From a virus, in the IMG/VR virus record IMGVR_UViG_3300025131_000269, positions 1-29,929 of that record: a stretch of DNA of 29,929 bases, one strand, 5' to 3'. The position numbers and the translations under genes are program-made. Below the pieces are notes generated by a model that was not told where the DNA came from, made no database searches, and saw nothing but the letters and a program-made list of their open reading frames with translations. The stretch's first letter is position 1; each line of letters opens with the position of its first letter. Of this stretch, positions 15,558 to 26,115 are shown one piece after another.

Positions 15558-15583
15558 ATTAATATTTATAAAAGGAAATATTT

Positions 15584-17179
15584 ATGGCAAATATAATAGT
15601 AGAAAGAAGTGCAATAGCAGATTTTTTGGATGATCTTCCAGGTCTGTTGATGCAATATAAGCAGATGGAATGGGCTATGGAAGAGAGAGCTTTAGAGAGG
15701 GAAGAACGTAAAGCTGCTGGTACGCAGCAAATACTTCTCAAGGAATATTACGATAAAAAGGCTGAAGTAAGAACAACCGAAAAGGTATTTGATCAATATG
15801 ATAATCTAAAGCCTTCAGATGTATCTTCAAGTGGTGGTGGTGCTGAACTTATTTCTATTGTAGATAACCAAAATAATATAGATATGGATGCTATTACTCA
15901 AAATCTAAATACTCTAAGCACTTATCAATCTGGTCTAGAGTCTAGCCTTGGTGAATTAAGAGGTCAAGCTCAAATTTTACAAGAAATGCAGTTAGATTAT
16001 GCAGGGCCTGAAGGAGTATTAGAACAGGATGAATATGAAGAATTTAGAAAGCATGCTTTAACAGCAATGGATGAAGGTGGTCTTGGATGGACTACTACAG
16101 CAGGTGCAGATGTTGAATTTTATAAAAAAGATCCTACTACAAGACAGCTTGAAGCCATGAAGATTTCTGAACATATGCAGAAGGAAGCAAAGGCTGGAGC
16201 TACAACGCATTATGCTATATTGCAAGCAGTATTTACTCCGGGTGAGGGAGAAGATACTGATGATTTAGTTGATAAACTTACTTATGAAGATGCATCTGGT
16301 AATGAGATAGAGCCATCTAAAGAAATTATAGGTGCTATACAAAACATGGCTGGACAGAGTGGAAGCTATGATGACTTCTTAACTAATCTAGCTGCTTATG
16401 AGTTAGATCCAGCATTAGGTGGTGGTCAAATTAGAAGGGAATTGCTTGCTAATCCTAATACACAGCAATTATTTAATAACTTACAGAGGCATGCTAAGGC
16501 AATTTCAACTTTAGATAATGAGCTTGCTGGTATTAATGAACCAGATCAAGCTACAGATATTGATAATTTTGTCTCCAGTATTTCAGAAGTAACTAATAAA
16601 GAAGCCCTCTTTGGTCTCTATGATCAGGCTATATCTGGTAAGGATCCATCATTGCATGAGCCATTCTTCAATGCAATAGAAGCACAGCTTGGAGGCATTG
16701 ATGCCTATCCAGAATATAAAGCTTATAAAGGTCTTGGTGGTGGAGATCCTGAAGAAGATAAAGATATCGGTAGCTTAATACCATCACAAAAAGAATTAGC
16801 TTTACAATCATTAGCAAGCCTTAATCAGCAGATAGGTGCAGACTCTACTTATATGGCAGAGTATGATGCTATAGCAGATTCTTTAGAGGAAGTACAAGAT
16901 TATAGTTATGATAGATTTTTAGAACTTGCAAAGTTAGATCCGGATAATGTAGATCCTTACCTACTACCAAGCCGTGCTAGACTTGTCTGGTGGGGAATGG
17001 CTAGTCCTTCAAATGATATAGAGGAAGAGATTGCCAGACTCGGTGGTGACTATAGAAGTGCATCAGGACAGCAAATGCTAAATCCATTTCCGGATCCAGT
17101 AGAGGATAGATTAGAAGACAATAGAGCCAAGAGAATAGAAATGGAGAGAACACTACAATTATTAGAGGGGAATGATTAA
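15584..17179 (+). CDS. Internal virion protein candidate, acidic helical
   Basis: 531 residues. The ribosome-binding sequence AAAGGA lies in the loop of a small A/T hairpin (15561-15582) just before ATG 15584. The N-terminal third is helical and charged (LLMQYKQMEWAMEERALEREERKAAG, about residues 20-46). Further parts are Gln/Leu/Asp-rich with segments such as LSTYQSGLESSLGELRGQAQ. No membrane span, cysteine motif or catalytic site. Ends overlapping the giant gene (GATTAATG). Composition and place indicate a virion-core protein, possibly a scaffold or partner for the giant protein. Confidence 0.55.
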   Translation: MANIIVERSAIADFLDDLPGLLMQYKQMEWAMEERALEREERKAAGTQQILLKEYYDKKAEVRTTEKVFDQYDNLKPSDVSSSGGGAELISIVDNQNNIDMDAITQNLNTLSTYQSGLESSLGELRGQAQILQEMQLDYAGPEGVLEQDEYEEFRKHALTAMDEGGLGWTTTAGADVEFYKKDPTTRQLEAMKISEHMQKEAKAGATTHYAILQAVFTPGEGEDTDDLVDKLTYEDASGNEIEPSKEIIGAIQNMAGQSGSYDDFLTNLAAYELDPALGGGQIRRELLANPNTQQLFNNLQRHAKAISTLDNELAGINEPDQATDIDNFVSSISEVTNKEALFGLYDQAISGKDPSLHEPFFNAIEAQLGGIDAYPEYKAYKGLGGGDPEEDKDIGSLIPSQKELALQSLASLNQQIGADSTYMAEYDAIADSLEEVQDYSYDRFLELAKLDPDNVDPYLLPSRARLVWWGMASPSNDIEEEIARLGGDYRSASGQQMLNPFPDPVEDRLEDNRAKRIEMERTLQLLEGND

Positions 17180-20100
17180 TGCCTTTACCCAAGGAATATT
17201 TTGACATATTAAAATCAGGAGATAAACCGCTAACAGCTCCTGCACAAACTTCTGGAATTTCATATCCAGATCTAACTCCAGATACTCAAATGGATCAAGG
17301 TAGTGCATGGGATTCCCTTGGGGATTTTGTGTGGCAATTTGGTGCTGGCGGTGTATCGGGACTTACTTGGGGTACTTCTGAATTAGCAGCTCCATCTAAA
17401 CCTTGGGAAGAGATGAGTACAGCTGAAAGATCGGGTTGGATATTAGGTGAAGGTGCTTCATTGTTTGCACCTTGGGGCCCATTTGGATTGCTCGGTAAGG
17501 GCTCTAAATTGGCTGCTAAGGGTGCTAATAAGTTTGTTGGTAAGGCAGCACAGGAAGCTTCAGAAACGGGCATAGCAAGGCTAACTGGTAAACAAGCCAC
17601 AGCTGTAGCTGCAGCTCAGGCAAAGGGCGTTAAGTTCACAGATGATATAGTTGAAGGATTAAATAAGGTAGCCAAAGATGACTTAGGTGTTAGCTGGATT
17701 AAAGATTTAGGTGCTACTGGTACTGCAGCTCTAAATGCTAGTGATAATTTAGCATCTAGTGGCACACGGGCTGTAATGAAATCCTTTAAAGATGCTGGTA
17801 TAGATATAGCAGAGCGTGATGCTAGAAGAATAGCAGGTGAATTTGTTGAACAAATTAAAGATGGTGCTTATGTAAATGATGTAGCTGAATGGGTTACTCG
17901 TGGTTTAGTTAATAATAGATTAATTCCTTTTAAGGCTGGTGGCTTTCTATCTAAATATCTAGGCATGGCAGCACAAGATCTGATGATGATGGGTACTCAT
18001 GGGTTAATATCTGGTAAGATTAAGGCTATTGCTAACGGTGAAGACTTTGATGCTAGTGGAGCTTTAAGCCATGCAGGTATGATGTCACTTGGTTTCCCAC
18101 TTATAAGAATGATTAAATGGGGTGGTGTAGCCAATGTATCTACTGGTGTTAAGGCTTATATGGGTAAGTTTAAGAATACTAACTATAAAGCCATTGAAGA
18201 AACACATGGTCAAGATGTAGTTAAGAATATGCTTAGACTTATGGTACGTGGATCTAAGAAAGATTTATTGAGCAGGAGTAAGTTAGGTGATGCTCATTGG
18301 AAAGCAGGCGGTAAAATATACAAAAGTGCTGAAGAAATAGAGAGAGCTTTACCTAAAATGAAGATGGCTGATGTTCATACTCTACTTAATAAGATGAATA
18401 AGACTGTTAATCAAGAGCTCTTAAAGAAATGGGGCCCCGGATTTCTAGAAGATCTAGGTAAATCTATACCAAGAATGGGTGTAGGTGTTCTTGCTATGAA
18501 TCCTTGGGTACTTGATAAGGATGCTTGGGGTTCTATGGAAGGCCCTGAACTAGCATCACATATGTTCATGTCTGCTGTAATGACTAAAGGTAGGGGTGCT
18601 TGGGGTCATAAACAGCAACGTGCATACTTTGCAGACTTTACTCCTTACCATGAAGCTTTACATTTGCTTGGCGTAGATACTAAGAATGTAGAAAATGTTC
18701 TTAGATTTCATGATGGTAAAGCAGTCTATGAAGGTATGGGTCTTGCTCTTGGTACACATGAAGTGGGTCGGGAAATTGTAAATATATTTGATGGTGAGTT
18801 AAAGAATGCTGAATCCAGACCATCCGGTAGGGATTTTAGTAATCCCGATCACAGTTTGGCTATGGATCTTGGTAATTTATATAATGTAATAAAGAATCAA
18901 GCTGATCCAAATTTCAAACCTATCAAAGTAGAAAATCTTGATGCTAAAACTCTAAACAATCTAGCTCATAAATTGAAAGGTATCAAGTTTGAAGATGGTA
19001 CTACAGTTGATGAGATAGGATATGAAGGTGCTTTAGTTAAACTTACTGTTGAGCCTGCAAAGCGTGGGCTTGAGATATATAAGCAGATGATGTCTGCTCT
19101 TGGTAGTGAACTTGGTTATGGTGTTTCTGTAACTGAAGATGGTAGAGTTACTGGTAGTCATATATTATCTAATAAAGAAGGAAAGAATATTGATGATGCT
19201 AATACCTATAATAGAGTACTGGATGCTTTAAGGGATATTAATGAAGCTAGTGTTAAGACTGGTATAGATGGTGAGTCTGAAATTATAAATTATGAAAAGA
19301 TTGTTAAGAAGAGTGGCTTATCTGAAGAAGAATTTAATATAAGAACTCGTGAAATTATTGATGAGCACATGGATGTGCTTGGTAGAGAGTATGGTGATAA
19401 GAATATCTATAGAGATCCTGTTAATGAAAATCCAATGTTTGATTTCTTCAAGCAAGCTAAGAATGTCGAAGCTGCTGAGAGAGTATATAATATATCTCAA
19501 GGAAAGTTTCCATCTGGAGATCCAGCAGCAGATCATATTCTTACAGAGAATCTAGATACATTATTTAAATTAAGTGATGGTAGGTATGCTAATTCTATAG
19601 ATTCATATAAAAATCTTATCAAAGGATTGGTTAAAGATCCTCAGACTGACAAAGAGAAGGCTGCTAACGAAAAGATAATAGAAAATATTGAGGATCTTCG
19701 TCAATTATTTGATCTTAGAAAGAATGCATTGGGTGGTGCTTCTAGAAAAGATGCTGGTGAAAAGGGCACAATAGATGCTGAAGGATTATCTATAGTACAA
19801 AGAAAATGGAATGATATATTTAAAAGCCTCCCTGTTGAATGGAAACAGAACTGGTCTACTCATACTAAGAAATTATATATAGAAAGAATGTACAAAGGGC
19901 GTGGCTTTGATAGAAGAGCTATAAATCTTATTAGCTTCATGTCTGATCATGGCTTGGTACTACCGGGTGAAGATGGCTCTATTAATATGCCGTCTAAAGA
20001 GGCTGTGCTGCAGGAACTGAAGGGTAAGGTTTCTAAGAAACAGCTGGCTGAATATGAAAGAGCATTAAGTACTATTAGACAGGTACTTGGTGATGATGTT

Positions 20101-23100
20101 GTTAAGGAAATTGATTGGGCTTTTACTGAGAGTGGCAGGAGACAGCTTGAAGAAGTAGATATGAGTAATTATCTCAAAGCTGCAAAGCTACTTGGCAATG
20201 AGATGTATGCAGATATGCTTGTTAATACTCAGGCAGTTCTTCAGGAGATTAGTGCTAAGTCTAGGGGTATGAGGCAGAGAATACATGAATTACATGATGA
20301 AGTTACAACCCTTCTTGAGACATTAGATCCAGTTAGTAATAAAGCTCCTGTTAAAGACCCTATTGGAGAGATACATGCTTTAAAAGATAAGCTTATGTCC
20401 TTAGAAGAAGTAGCTAGAACCAAGGAAAGTAAGGACGATCTTGGTCAGGCTATCATCCAGCTACATACCTTGATTGATTCTATTGATCCTAAGACACGTA
20501 AGTTCAATGTAGGTAAGAAAAGGATTCTTACAGAAGAAGAACAGTTATCTGGTGATGAGTTTGGGATACATGATGCTTTAACCCGTCCACTTCAAACTAC
20601 CTTATCTAAATTATATGCTAGAGAACATGAGTCCGTTGATAAATTAAGAGATCTTGTTGTCAAACTGGAGAATCTTTCTTCTACTGGTAAGGCTGGGCTT
20701 GGTCTTGATAAGTCTCATACTATGAGAATTATAGAAGATATGTCAAGAGAATGGTATGAAACTTACAGGGGAGAAAAGGGTAAAGGTGTTAAGGTTTTAT
20801 CCGAACTTATTACAGAAATAAACCAGAAGGGTTTCTTTGGTGATGCTATTAAATTATTAGAAGGTATTAATGAGCGTGTTAATCGTGAGGTTATTCTTAA
20901 TAATGAACATCACCCCCTTAATGAAGATGGTGTCCGCATGGCTGAAGCCCTTGAAGCTGGATATAAAACACATGAGCATCATCGTAGTCCAATAGAAATA
21001 GCAAAAGATTATGGTCTTGTCGATAAGGATGGTAAGATAGATGAAAGCTTTAAGATTGCTGTAGCCCAGAATCCATATAAAGCGTTAGTTGAGAATGTAC
21101 GTGAGCAGATATTTGCTCAAGATCCTGCAAAGAAAACCTTAGCTCAGAAGCAGGCTGAGTGGAGGAAGTTTAGAGAGAAGGATGCTGTTGAACTCTTAAC
21201 AAATATTCTAAACTCTAAGCCTATTAATAAAGTAAAGATACTTGGCATCACAAAAGATGGCAAGAGGCGTGGTATCCTTGAGTTTAATAATAATGCTCCA
21301 CACATACAACATCCCAATACTCAGTATTTTAATGATAAGGGATATAAAGTTCATTGGATAGATGATACAATGAGCATTGATATTGGTGATGGCAGACTGA
21401 GGAACGCAAGTATCAGTAGTTTTGATAGTCCAAATCAGATACAGAAGTTCTTGAATGAAGCTCTTCGTACTGATAAGATTACTCAAGACATACTTGATGG
21501 CTTTAAATCTATAGATCCCGGTCTAAGTGAAAAAGATATACGAAAAATCCTTAAGAATCCTACTGACTATGTATTCTATCTACGCTTATCTCCTATGGAT
21601 AAGATGATGTTTATAGGCACTGAAAAGAATCTTAAGCTTATGGATACAGAGTTTGAAGCTTGGTATGACAATGCTTTAAATAGATATTCTGGTAAAGAGC
21701 GTGACATTTTCAAAGGAATGTTTGAACATCTAAAGACTGCTTCTAATAGTTCACGACATATGGTTGAACTGAAAATGCTCTTACCTTACATTGAACATGC
21801 TGGAAAGAGAAGTGCTATCGATCAAATGATTGCTGAGTATGCTGGAGATGCTAGACCTCAAACTCTTGCCAAGATACAGGCTAACATGTATAAACGTGGC
21901 TTCCTATCTGATGGTGGTACTACTCAACCAATGAGACCTGAAGTATTAAACTGGATGAAAAATCATCATCCCAATACAGAGGTTAGAGATATAGCTGATA
22001 AAGCTTTACAGAATGGTGGCTTTGTTGCAGGTGTTCTTGGCGATTTATTAGCAGAAGGGGACAAATCTCATCCATTAAATATAGAAAATATATCAATGGG
22101 ACAGCTACAAATTATAGGAAATCAAGCATCTGGTTTAGTTAAGGAACTAGCTCAAGCACAGCAGAGATCTTTAGATAATATGCCTAGCCTTATGGCTTCT
22201 CTACTCGATGGTGCTAAGTTTGCATCTGAAAGAGTGATGAAACTTGTTATGGCTCAGAAAGGTATGCTTGATACGGACTTTACTAATAGCCCTAACGGAG
22301 CTAAGACAATTATATTTGCTGTAGGTGGTAATCAAATGCTTGGTAAAGGATATATGATTTATCATCCAGAGATAGCAGCACACATGCCTGATGGTGTAGA
22401 CATATTACTTGGAGAAACAGCTGCTAAAACTTATGATGGTACAGCTATGAATGGCTCTAAGCTTTCAGCTTATGATATGTCTGGAGCTGGTACCGCATGG
22501 CAGAGTTCAATAAAAAATCTTGGCAATGGCAATAGAATGTTAATGCCTATTGAGAGTCTTGGGATATCATTCACATCTAAGAATGAAAGTGGCGTAGCTA
22601 TATCTCCTTCTATCTTTGACTTTCAGTCTCCAGCAGCAATAGATAAAGCTATTGCATGGATGGGATTTGAAGCTAAACTGAAACAAATTGGTGTACAATG
22701 GAATACAGTTCATAAAGATGGTGCAAAATTAGCTGAATGGCTGTATGAAATAGGACAATCTGAGGGTAACCCACTGGATAAGGGCGATACTGGCCTCTCT
22801 AAGCTACTTTTTGAGTACGGGGCTATGCCTAACAACCCTTTGGTACAAAAGGCTCTTAGAAGGCTGTTACGGAGCTCAAACTACAAACACTTAGGTAAGG
22901 TACCTAATCAACAAGGTGGTGAAGATAACTTTATCGTACCTAATATTGATGGAAAATTGTCAGTACCTTTATATGCAGAGTTACATGCAACAGGATATAA
23001 GTTTGACCCAACAACAGCTAAAAATATACGTATAGCTGGAGAGCAGATAGATAGAGCCACTGTAAATTATGGTGGTATAGGTCTTAATAAGCATACTGCT

Positions 23101-26100
23101 GGAAGACAGCTGGGGAATGGAATTGGATCTAATCTTGAGGGTGAAAGATTTATATTTAGAGATGGTAATGGTGTGGATGTAGTGATTGGTATAGAAAATG
23201 GTAAGTTTAAATTCCATAGCACATTTTATGATAGAGTTGGTAAAGATGTATTGTATAAAGGCACAGATGCTGGAGGTGTAGATGCTTATCGTGATGCTAA
23301 TCTTTCAATGGAATCTACTAGCAGAGTAAAGGCTGAAGCTCAACTTAAAGATCTTATGACTAAAGTAAAACAACATGATCTTAATTATTTTGATGTGTTT
23401 AGATTGTTGAATGGTCAAACTATAACTAAAGAGAAGAATGGAATTACAAGTACATTTGATATGCCTGTAGATGCTTCTCTTAAAATGCAGTTTGGACTTA
23501 TGTCTCATGCTGTACCAGTTGTTGGACATGATAAGGTTATATTCCGTGTAGAAAAAATATTAAATAATATGGAAGGGCTTACTGAAGTTAATGTACATGA
23601 TCTTCGTACTATAATGCAGAGAGATAATGATGGAGATCATTTATTCCAACATACTAAATTACCTTGGGAAGTATTTGAAGCATTCGCTAAAGAGAATGGT
23701 CGTAAGGATGACTTTAGAATGTTTGATAGAGGTGAAGTTCTTAATTCAGATTACATAAATATCTTTGGTGTTGGTGAGAATGGTAGAGCAGGAGAAAAGG
23801 GAGAGCAAGTAGGCTTTCATAATTATGCTGCCAAGCTACACAAAGCACAGATGATGGTAGGTCAGGTGATAGGAGCAAGGAATGCTATCTCTTGGCTGAA
23901 TAGATTAGGTTTTAATATGGATGGTAATCCCCTCCTTAAAGATATGATCTCTCGTAACAAAATGAGTTCAGATGAATGGAAGACTATGGATAAGTTTTAT
24001 GATACTATTCAGAATGCTTTAGATATTCATGGTGGTATTCATGAAGCTATACAAAGCCAGCAGAAGTTGAGAGATTTCCTATTCTTTGGCCATAGTGAAA
24101 AGTTTGCAGAACCTACTGATGATCCAGTATTTGATAAGCATAATCAACCGGGACTTGGATTCTTTCAAGACCCTGCTTTTGGTAAGACAAGATTGCAGAA
24201 AGAAATATTCTATGAGATACTCAGGACTCTAAAGAAATCTAATATGATACAGAATGATACTTGGGATGAAAAAGGTAGTCGTTCTCCAGAACCATTTGAA
24301 ATTAAGAATGCTTATTATGATATGAGAGCTTTCTTTACTAATCCAACTTCTTATTTAGCTACTAAGTTAGCTAGAAAAATAGGTCGCATGAGTGATCATG
24401 ACGGGGCACGATCAAAGTTAGCAGCTGAACATGCCTTTATGTTTTATGGTGACACTTATGATGTCAAGAGATTGGGAGATTCTAATTCTGGAAGAACAAG
24501 ATTGTATTTTGATATGTTAAAAGGTAAGCATACTAGTATAATGAAGCAGATATTTAGCTTTGATCATAGACAGGTTCCAGCTGATAACCCTGAAGCTGCA
24601 TTTGATATGTCTATAGGTGGTCATGTTATGAAGGGTCTTCTAAAGCAGAATGCATTTTGGGATGCTAATTATGAAGGATTGGATGGTGGAAACATGGAGA
24701 TGTATAATAAAGCAGGGTTCTTTGTGAAGAGTATTGAAAGTTTTGTAGAGACAGCTCGTATGTTTGGTGACGATCCAGTGATAGCAGCACATAATTTAGA
24801 GAAGGCAGGCAATGCTATGTCAATTGTATCATTTGATTCTCAGCCTGTATCTTCTGCTATACGAAATGGTTTAAATAATGGTATACTTAGAGAGTTGATA
24901 CAAAGACAGCACAGAAATGTGATGGGAACTCTTGAATATTTTAGAGCAGAACGGTTTGCTAATCCTGATAAGGTGGAGAAATTACAGAGAAGGCTCGGTA
25001 ATTTACAGGCTGCTATGGATATAATGGACAATCAGATAGCTAAAGATATGGTTATTGATCGTCCCGATTCTCGGATTGTTTCCCCTAAAAAGAAAGGTAA
25101 GATGCCTTTTAATCACCTTAAGAAAGGTCAGAAGGTTGCTGTCTATCGTGTTAGAGGTGATGTTAAAGTTATTAATAAAGATGAGAAGCCTACTCTTTAT
25201 AACCATAGGATAGATGGAGAGAAGCGTTTAGATTATGGACAGCTTGAGTTTGTAGGTAACTTTGATATGAATAGTAAGCCTATAATTACACGAGCTGGCT
25301 ACTCATATATAATAGACTCCAAACCTAAACAACGTATTTCTCAGAGTAGCAATGAAGCCAGATATAGTCAGGCTTTATTTAAAGCTACCTATGGTAATGA
25401 TGTCAAACCAGAAAGGTTTATAAAGACAGAGAATGTATCTGATTTTAGAGATGATGTACGTAGACTGAGAGCATCTATCAGCATGGATTATATTAAAACA
25501 GTACAAGATGCTATGTCTAATCGTGTTCTAAGTGAGGGACTTTATGCCTTGGAGCAAGCCAAAGAAGCTAGAGCTATAGCTGAATTTGTAGAGCGGTGGA
25601 AAGATAATGTTGTTGAAAGTCAGGATCCTATGAATATGTTACTTAGATATTTATTACAACCACAAGTTACACCATCATCATACTATAAAGATGCTCAAGG
25701 TCATGAGATGCCTGCCTATAAAACTAATGAACATTTATATAAAACACTCCTACAATGGGCAGAGAATAATGGACATCATGCTTTTGTTAAACAATTAGTA
25801 AAAGATGTTGAGCATTATGCTGCCGGTAAAGATACAGAAGTAGATATTAGTAGCTATGATAGGAGCACTATGGATAGATTTGACTACTCGCAGCTAGGTA
25901 ATATGGCTAATCCTGTTAGGTCTTTAGCTAAACATCTTAATTTATTCTTTGCTTCACCAACACTGGATGCTAAGTTGGATGGTATTATACCTAGATCAAG
26001 GGGAGAAGTGAAGACAGTTATAGATAAGGATGGAAATAAGGTACCAATACGTAGGACGCCTAAGAAGGGAGAGTTCTGGAAGATCCAGACTGATCAGACA

Positions 26101-26115
26101 GGTGAACCTTGCTAA
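17179..26115 (+). CDS. Giant virion protein; candidate two-barrel (DxDGD) RNA polymerase
   Basis: 2978 residues. N-terminal part: hydrophobic, Gly-rich segments at about 51-71 and 86-110, and another at about 253-325, as in ejected proteins. Centre: residues 1715-1762 read GGNQMLGKGYMIYHPE, then HMPDGVDILLGETAAK, with Lys1723 and Lys1750. They resemble the lysine-bearing double-psi barrel of RNA polymerase beta (compare its DMP...DG..VDI). Residues 2121-2161: IFRVEKI, then RDNDGDHLFQHTKLP, giving Asp2149/2151/2153 and His2158. The spacing D-x-D-G-D-x4-H-x2-L equals that of beta' NADFDGDQMAVHVPL. The DxDGD triad binds catalytic Mg in cellular RNAPs, QDE-1, YonO and crAss-like gp66. Gene position among ejection proteins implies virion packaging. 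Long helical C-terminus after about 2400. Polymerase activity is inferred from motifs; a peptidase or pure ejection protein is the alternative. Confidence 0.65.
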   Translation: MPLPKEYFDILKSGDKPLTAPAQTSGISYPDLTPDTQMDQGSAWDSLGDFVWQFGAGGVSGLTWGTSELAAPSKPWEEMSTAERSGWILGEGASLFAPWGPFGLLGKGSKLAAKGANKFVGKAAQEASETGIARLTGKQATAVAAAQAKGVKFTDDIVEGLNKVAKDDLGVSWIKDLGATGTAALNASDNLASSGTRAVMKSFKDAGIDIAERDARRIAGEFVEQIKDGAYVNDVAEWVTRGLVNNRLIPFKAGGFLSKYLGMAAQDLMMMGTHGLISGKIKAIANGEDFDASGALSHAGMMSLGFPLIRMIKWGGVANVSTGVKAYMGKFKNTNYKAIEETHGQDVVKNMLRLMVRGSKKDLLSRSKLGDAHWKAGGKIYKSAEEIERALPKMKMADVHTLLNKMNKTVNQELLKKWGPGFLEDLGKSIPRMGVGVLAMNPWVLDKDAWGSMEGPELASHMFMSAVMTKGRGAWGHKQQRAYFADFTPYHEALHLLGVDTKNVENVLRFHDGKAVYEGMGLALGTHEVGREIVNIFDGELKNAESRPSGRDFSNPDHSLAMDLGNLYNVIKNQADPNFKPIKVENLDAKTLNNLAHKLKGIKFEDGTTVDEIGYEGALVKLTVEPAKRGLEIYKQMMSALGSELGYGVSVTEDGRVTGSHILSNKEGKNIDDANTYNRVLDALRDINEASVKTGIDGESEIINYEKIVKKSGLSEEEFNIRTREIIDEHMDVLGREYGDKNIYRDPVNENPMFDFFKQAKNVEAAERVYNISQGKFPSGDPAADHILTENLDTLFKLSDGRYANSIDSYKNLIKGLVKDPQTDKEKAANEKIIENIEDLRQLFDLRKNALGGASRKDAGEKGTIDAEGLSIVQRKWNDIFKSLPVEWKQNWSTHTKKLYIERMYKGRGFDRRAINLISFMSDHGLVLPGEDGSINMPSKEAVLQELKGKVSKKQLAEYERALSTIRQVLGDDVVKEIDWAFTESGRRQLEEVDMSNYLKAAKLLGNEMYADMLVNTQAVLQEISAKSRGMRQRIHELHDEVTTLLETLDPVSNKAPVKDPIGEIHALKDKLMSLEEVARTKESKDDLGQAIIQLHTLIDSIDPKTRKFNVGKKRILTEEEQLSGDEFGIHDALTRPLQTTLSKLYAREHESVDKLRDLVVKLENLSSTGKAGLGLDKSHTMRIIEDMSREWYETYRGEKGKGVKVLSELITEINQKGFFGDAIKLLEGINERVNREVILNNEHHPLNEDGVRMAEALEAGYKTHEHHRSPIEIAKDYGLVDKDGKIDESFKIAVAQNPYKALVENVREQIFAQDPAKKTLAQKQAEWRKFREKDAVELLTNILNSKPINKVKILGITKDGKRRGILEFNNNAPHIQHPNTQYFNDKGYKVHWIDDTMSIDIGDGRLRNASISSFDSPNQIQKFLNEALRTDKITQDILDGFKSIDPGLSEKDIRKILKNPTDYVFYLRLSPMDKMMFIGTEKNLKLMDTEFEAWYDNALNRYSGKERDIFKGMFEHLKTASNSSRHMVELKMLLPYIEHAGKRSAIDQMIAEYAGDARPQTLAKIQANMYKRGFLSDGGTTQPMRPEVLNWMKNHHPNTEVRDIADKALQNGGFVAGVLGDLLAEGDKSHPLNIENISMGQLQIIGNQASGLVKELAQAQQRSLDNMPSLMASLLDGAKFASERVMKLVMAQKGMLDTDFTNSPNGAKTIIFAVGGNQMLGKGYMIYHPEIAAHMPDGVDILLGETAAKTYDGTAMNGSKLSAYDMSGAGTAWQSSIKNLGNGNRMLMPIESLGISFTSKNESGVAISPSIFDFQSPAAIDKAIAWMGFEAKLKQIGVQWNTVHKDGAKLAEWLYEIGQSEGNPLDKGDTGLSKLLFEYGAMPNNPLVQKALRRLLRSSNYKHLGKVPNQQGGEDNFIVPNIDGKLSVPLYAELHATGYKFDPTTAKNIRIAGEQIDRATVNYGGIGLNKHTAGRQLGNGIGSNLEGERFIFRDGNGVDVVIGIENGKFKFHSTFYDRVGKDVLYKGTDAGGVDAYRDANLSMESTSRVKAEAQLKDLMTKVKQHDLNYFDVFRLLNGQTITKEKNGITSTFDMPVDASLKMQFGLMSHAVPVVGHDKVIFRVEKILNNMEGLTEVNVHDLRTIMQRDNDGDHLFQHTKLPWEVFEAFAKENGRKDDFRMFDRGEVLNSDYINIFGVGENGRAGEKGEQVGFHNYAAKLHKAQMMVGQVIGARNAISWLNRLGFNMDGNPLLKDMISRNKMSSDEWKTMDKFYDTIQNALDIHGGIHEAIQSQQKLRDFLFFGHSEKFAEPTDDPVFDKHNQPGLGFFQDPAFGKTRLQKEIFYEILRTLKKSNMIQNDTWDEKGSRSPEPFEIKNAYYDMRAFFTNPTSYLATKLARKIGRMSDHDGARSKLAAEHAFMFYGDTYDVKRLGDSNSGRTRLYFDMLKGKHTSIMKQIFSFDHRQVPADNPEAAFDMSIGGHVMKGLLKQNAFWDANYEGLDGGNMEMYNKAGFFVKSIESFVETARMFGDDPVIAAHNLEKAGNAMSIVSFDSQPVSSAIRNGLNNGILRELIQRQHRNVMGTLEYFRAERFANPDKVEKLQRRLGNLQAAMDIMDNQIAKDMVIDRPDSRIVSPKKKGKMPFNHLKKGQKVAVYRVRGDVKVINKDEKPTLYNHRIDGEKRLDYGQLEFVGNFDMNSKPIITRAGYSYIIDSKPKQRISQSSNEARYSQALFKATYGNDVKPERFIKTENVSDFRDDVRRLRASISMDYIKTVQDAMSNRVLSEGLYALEQAKEARAIAEFVERWKDNVVESQDPMNMLLRYLLQPQVTPSSYYKDAQGHEMPAYKTNEHLYKTLLQWAENNGHHAFVKQLVKDVEHYAAGKDTEVDISSYDRSTMDRFDYSQLGNMANPVRSLAKHLNLFFASPTLDAKLDGIIPRSRGEVKTVIDKDGNKVPIRRTPKKGEFWKIQTDQTGEPC

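Noticed and set aside
23623-23658. EF-hand or dockerin-type calcium loop reading of DNDGDHLFQHTK
   Set aside because: The position after the third Asp is His rather than the required Gly, and the twelfth position is Lys instead of Glu. The spacing to His and Leu fits the RNA polymerase beta' motif better.
17179-26115. T7/N4-type single-subunit RNA polymerase reading of the giant protein
   Set aside because: I found no convincing motif A, motif B (R...K....YG) or HD-type motif C in order. The DxDGD and lysine pair indicate the two-barrel class instead.
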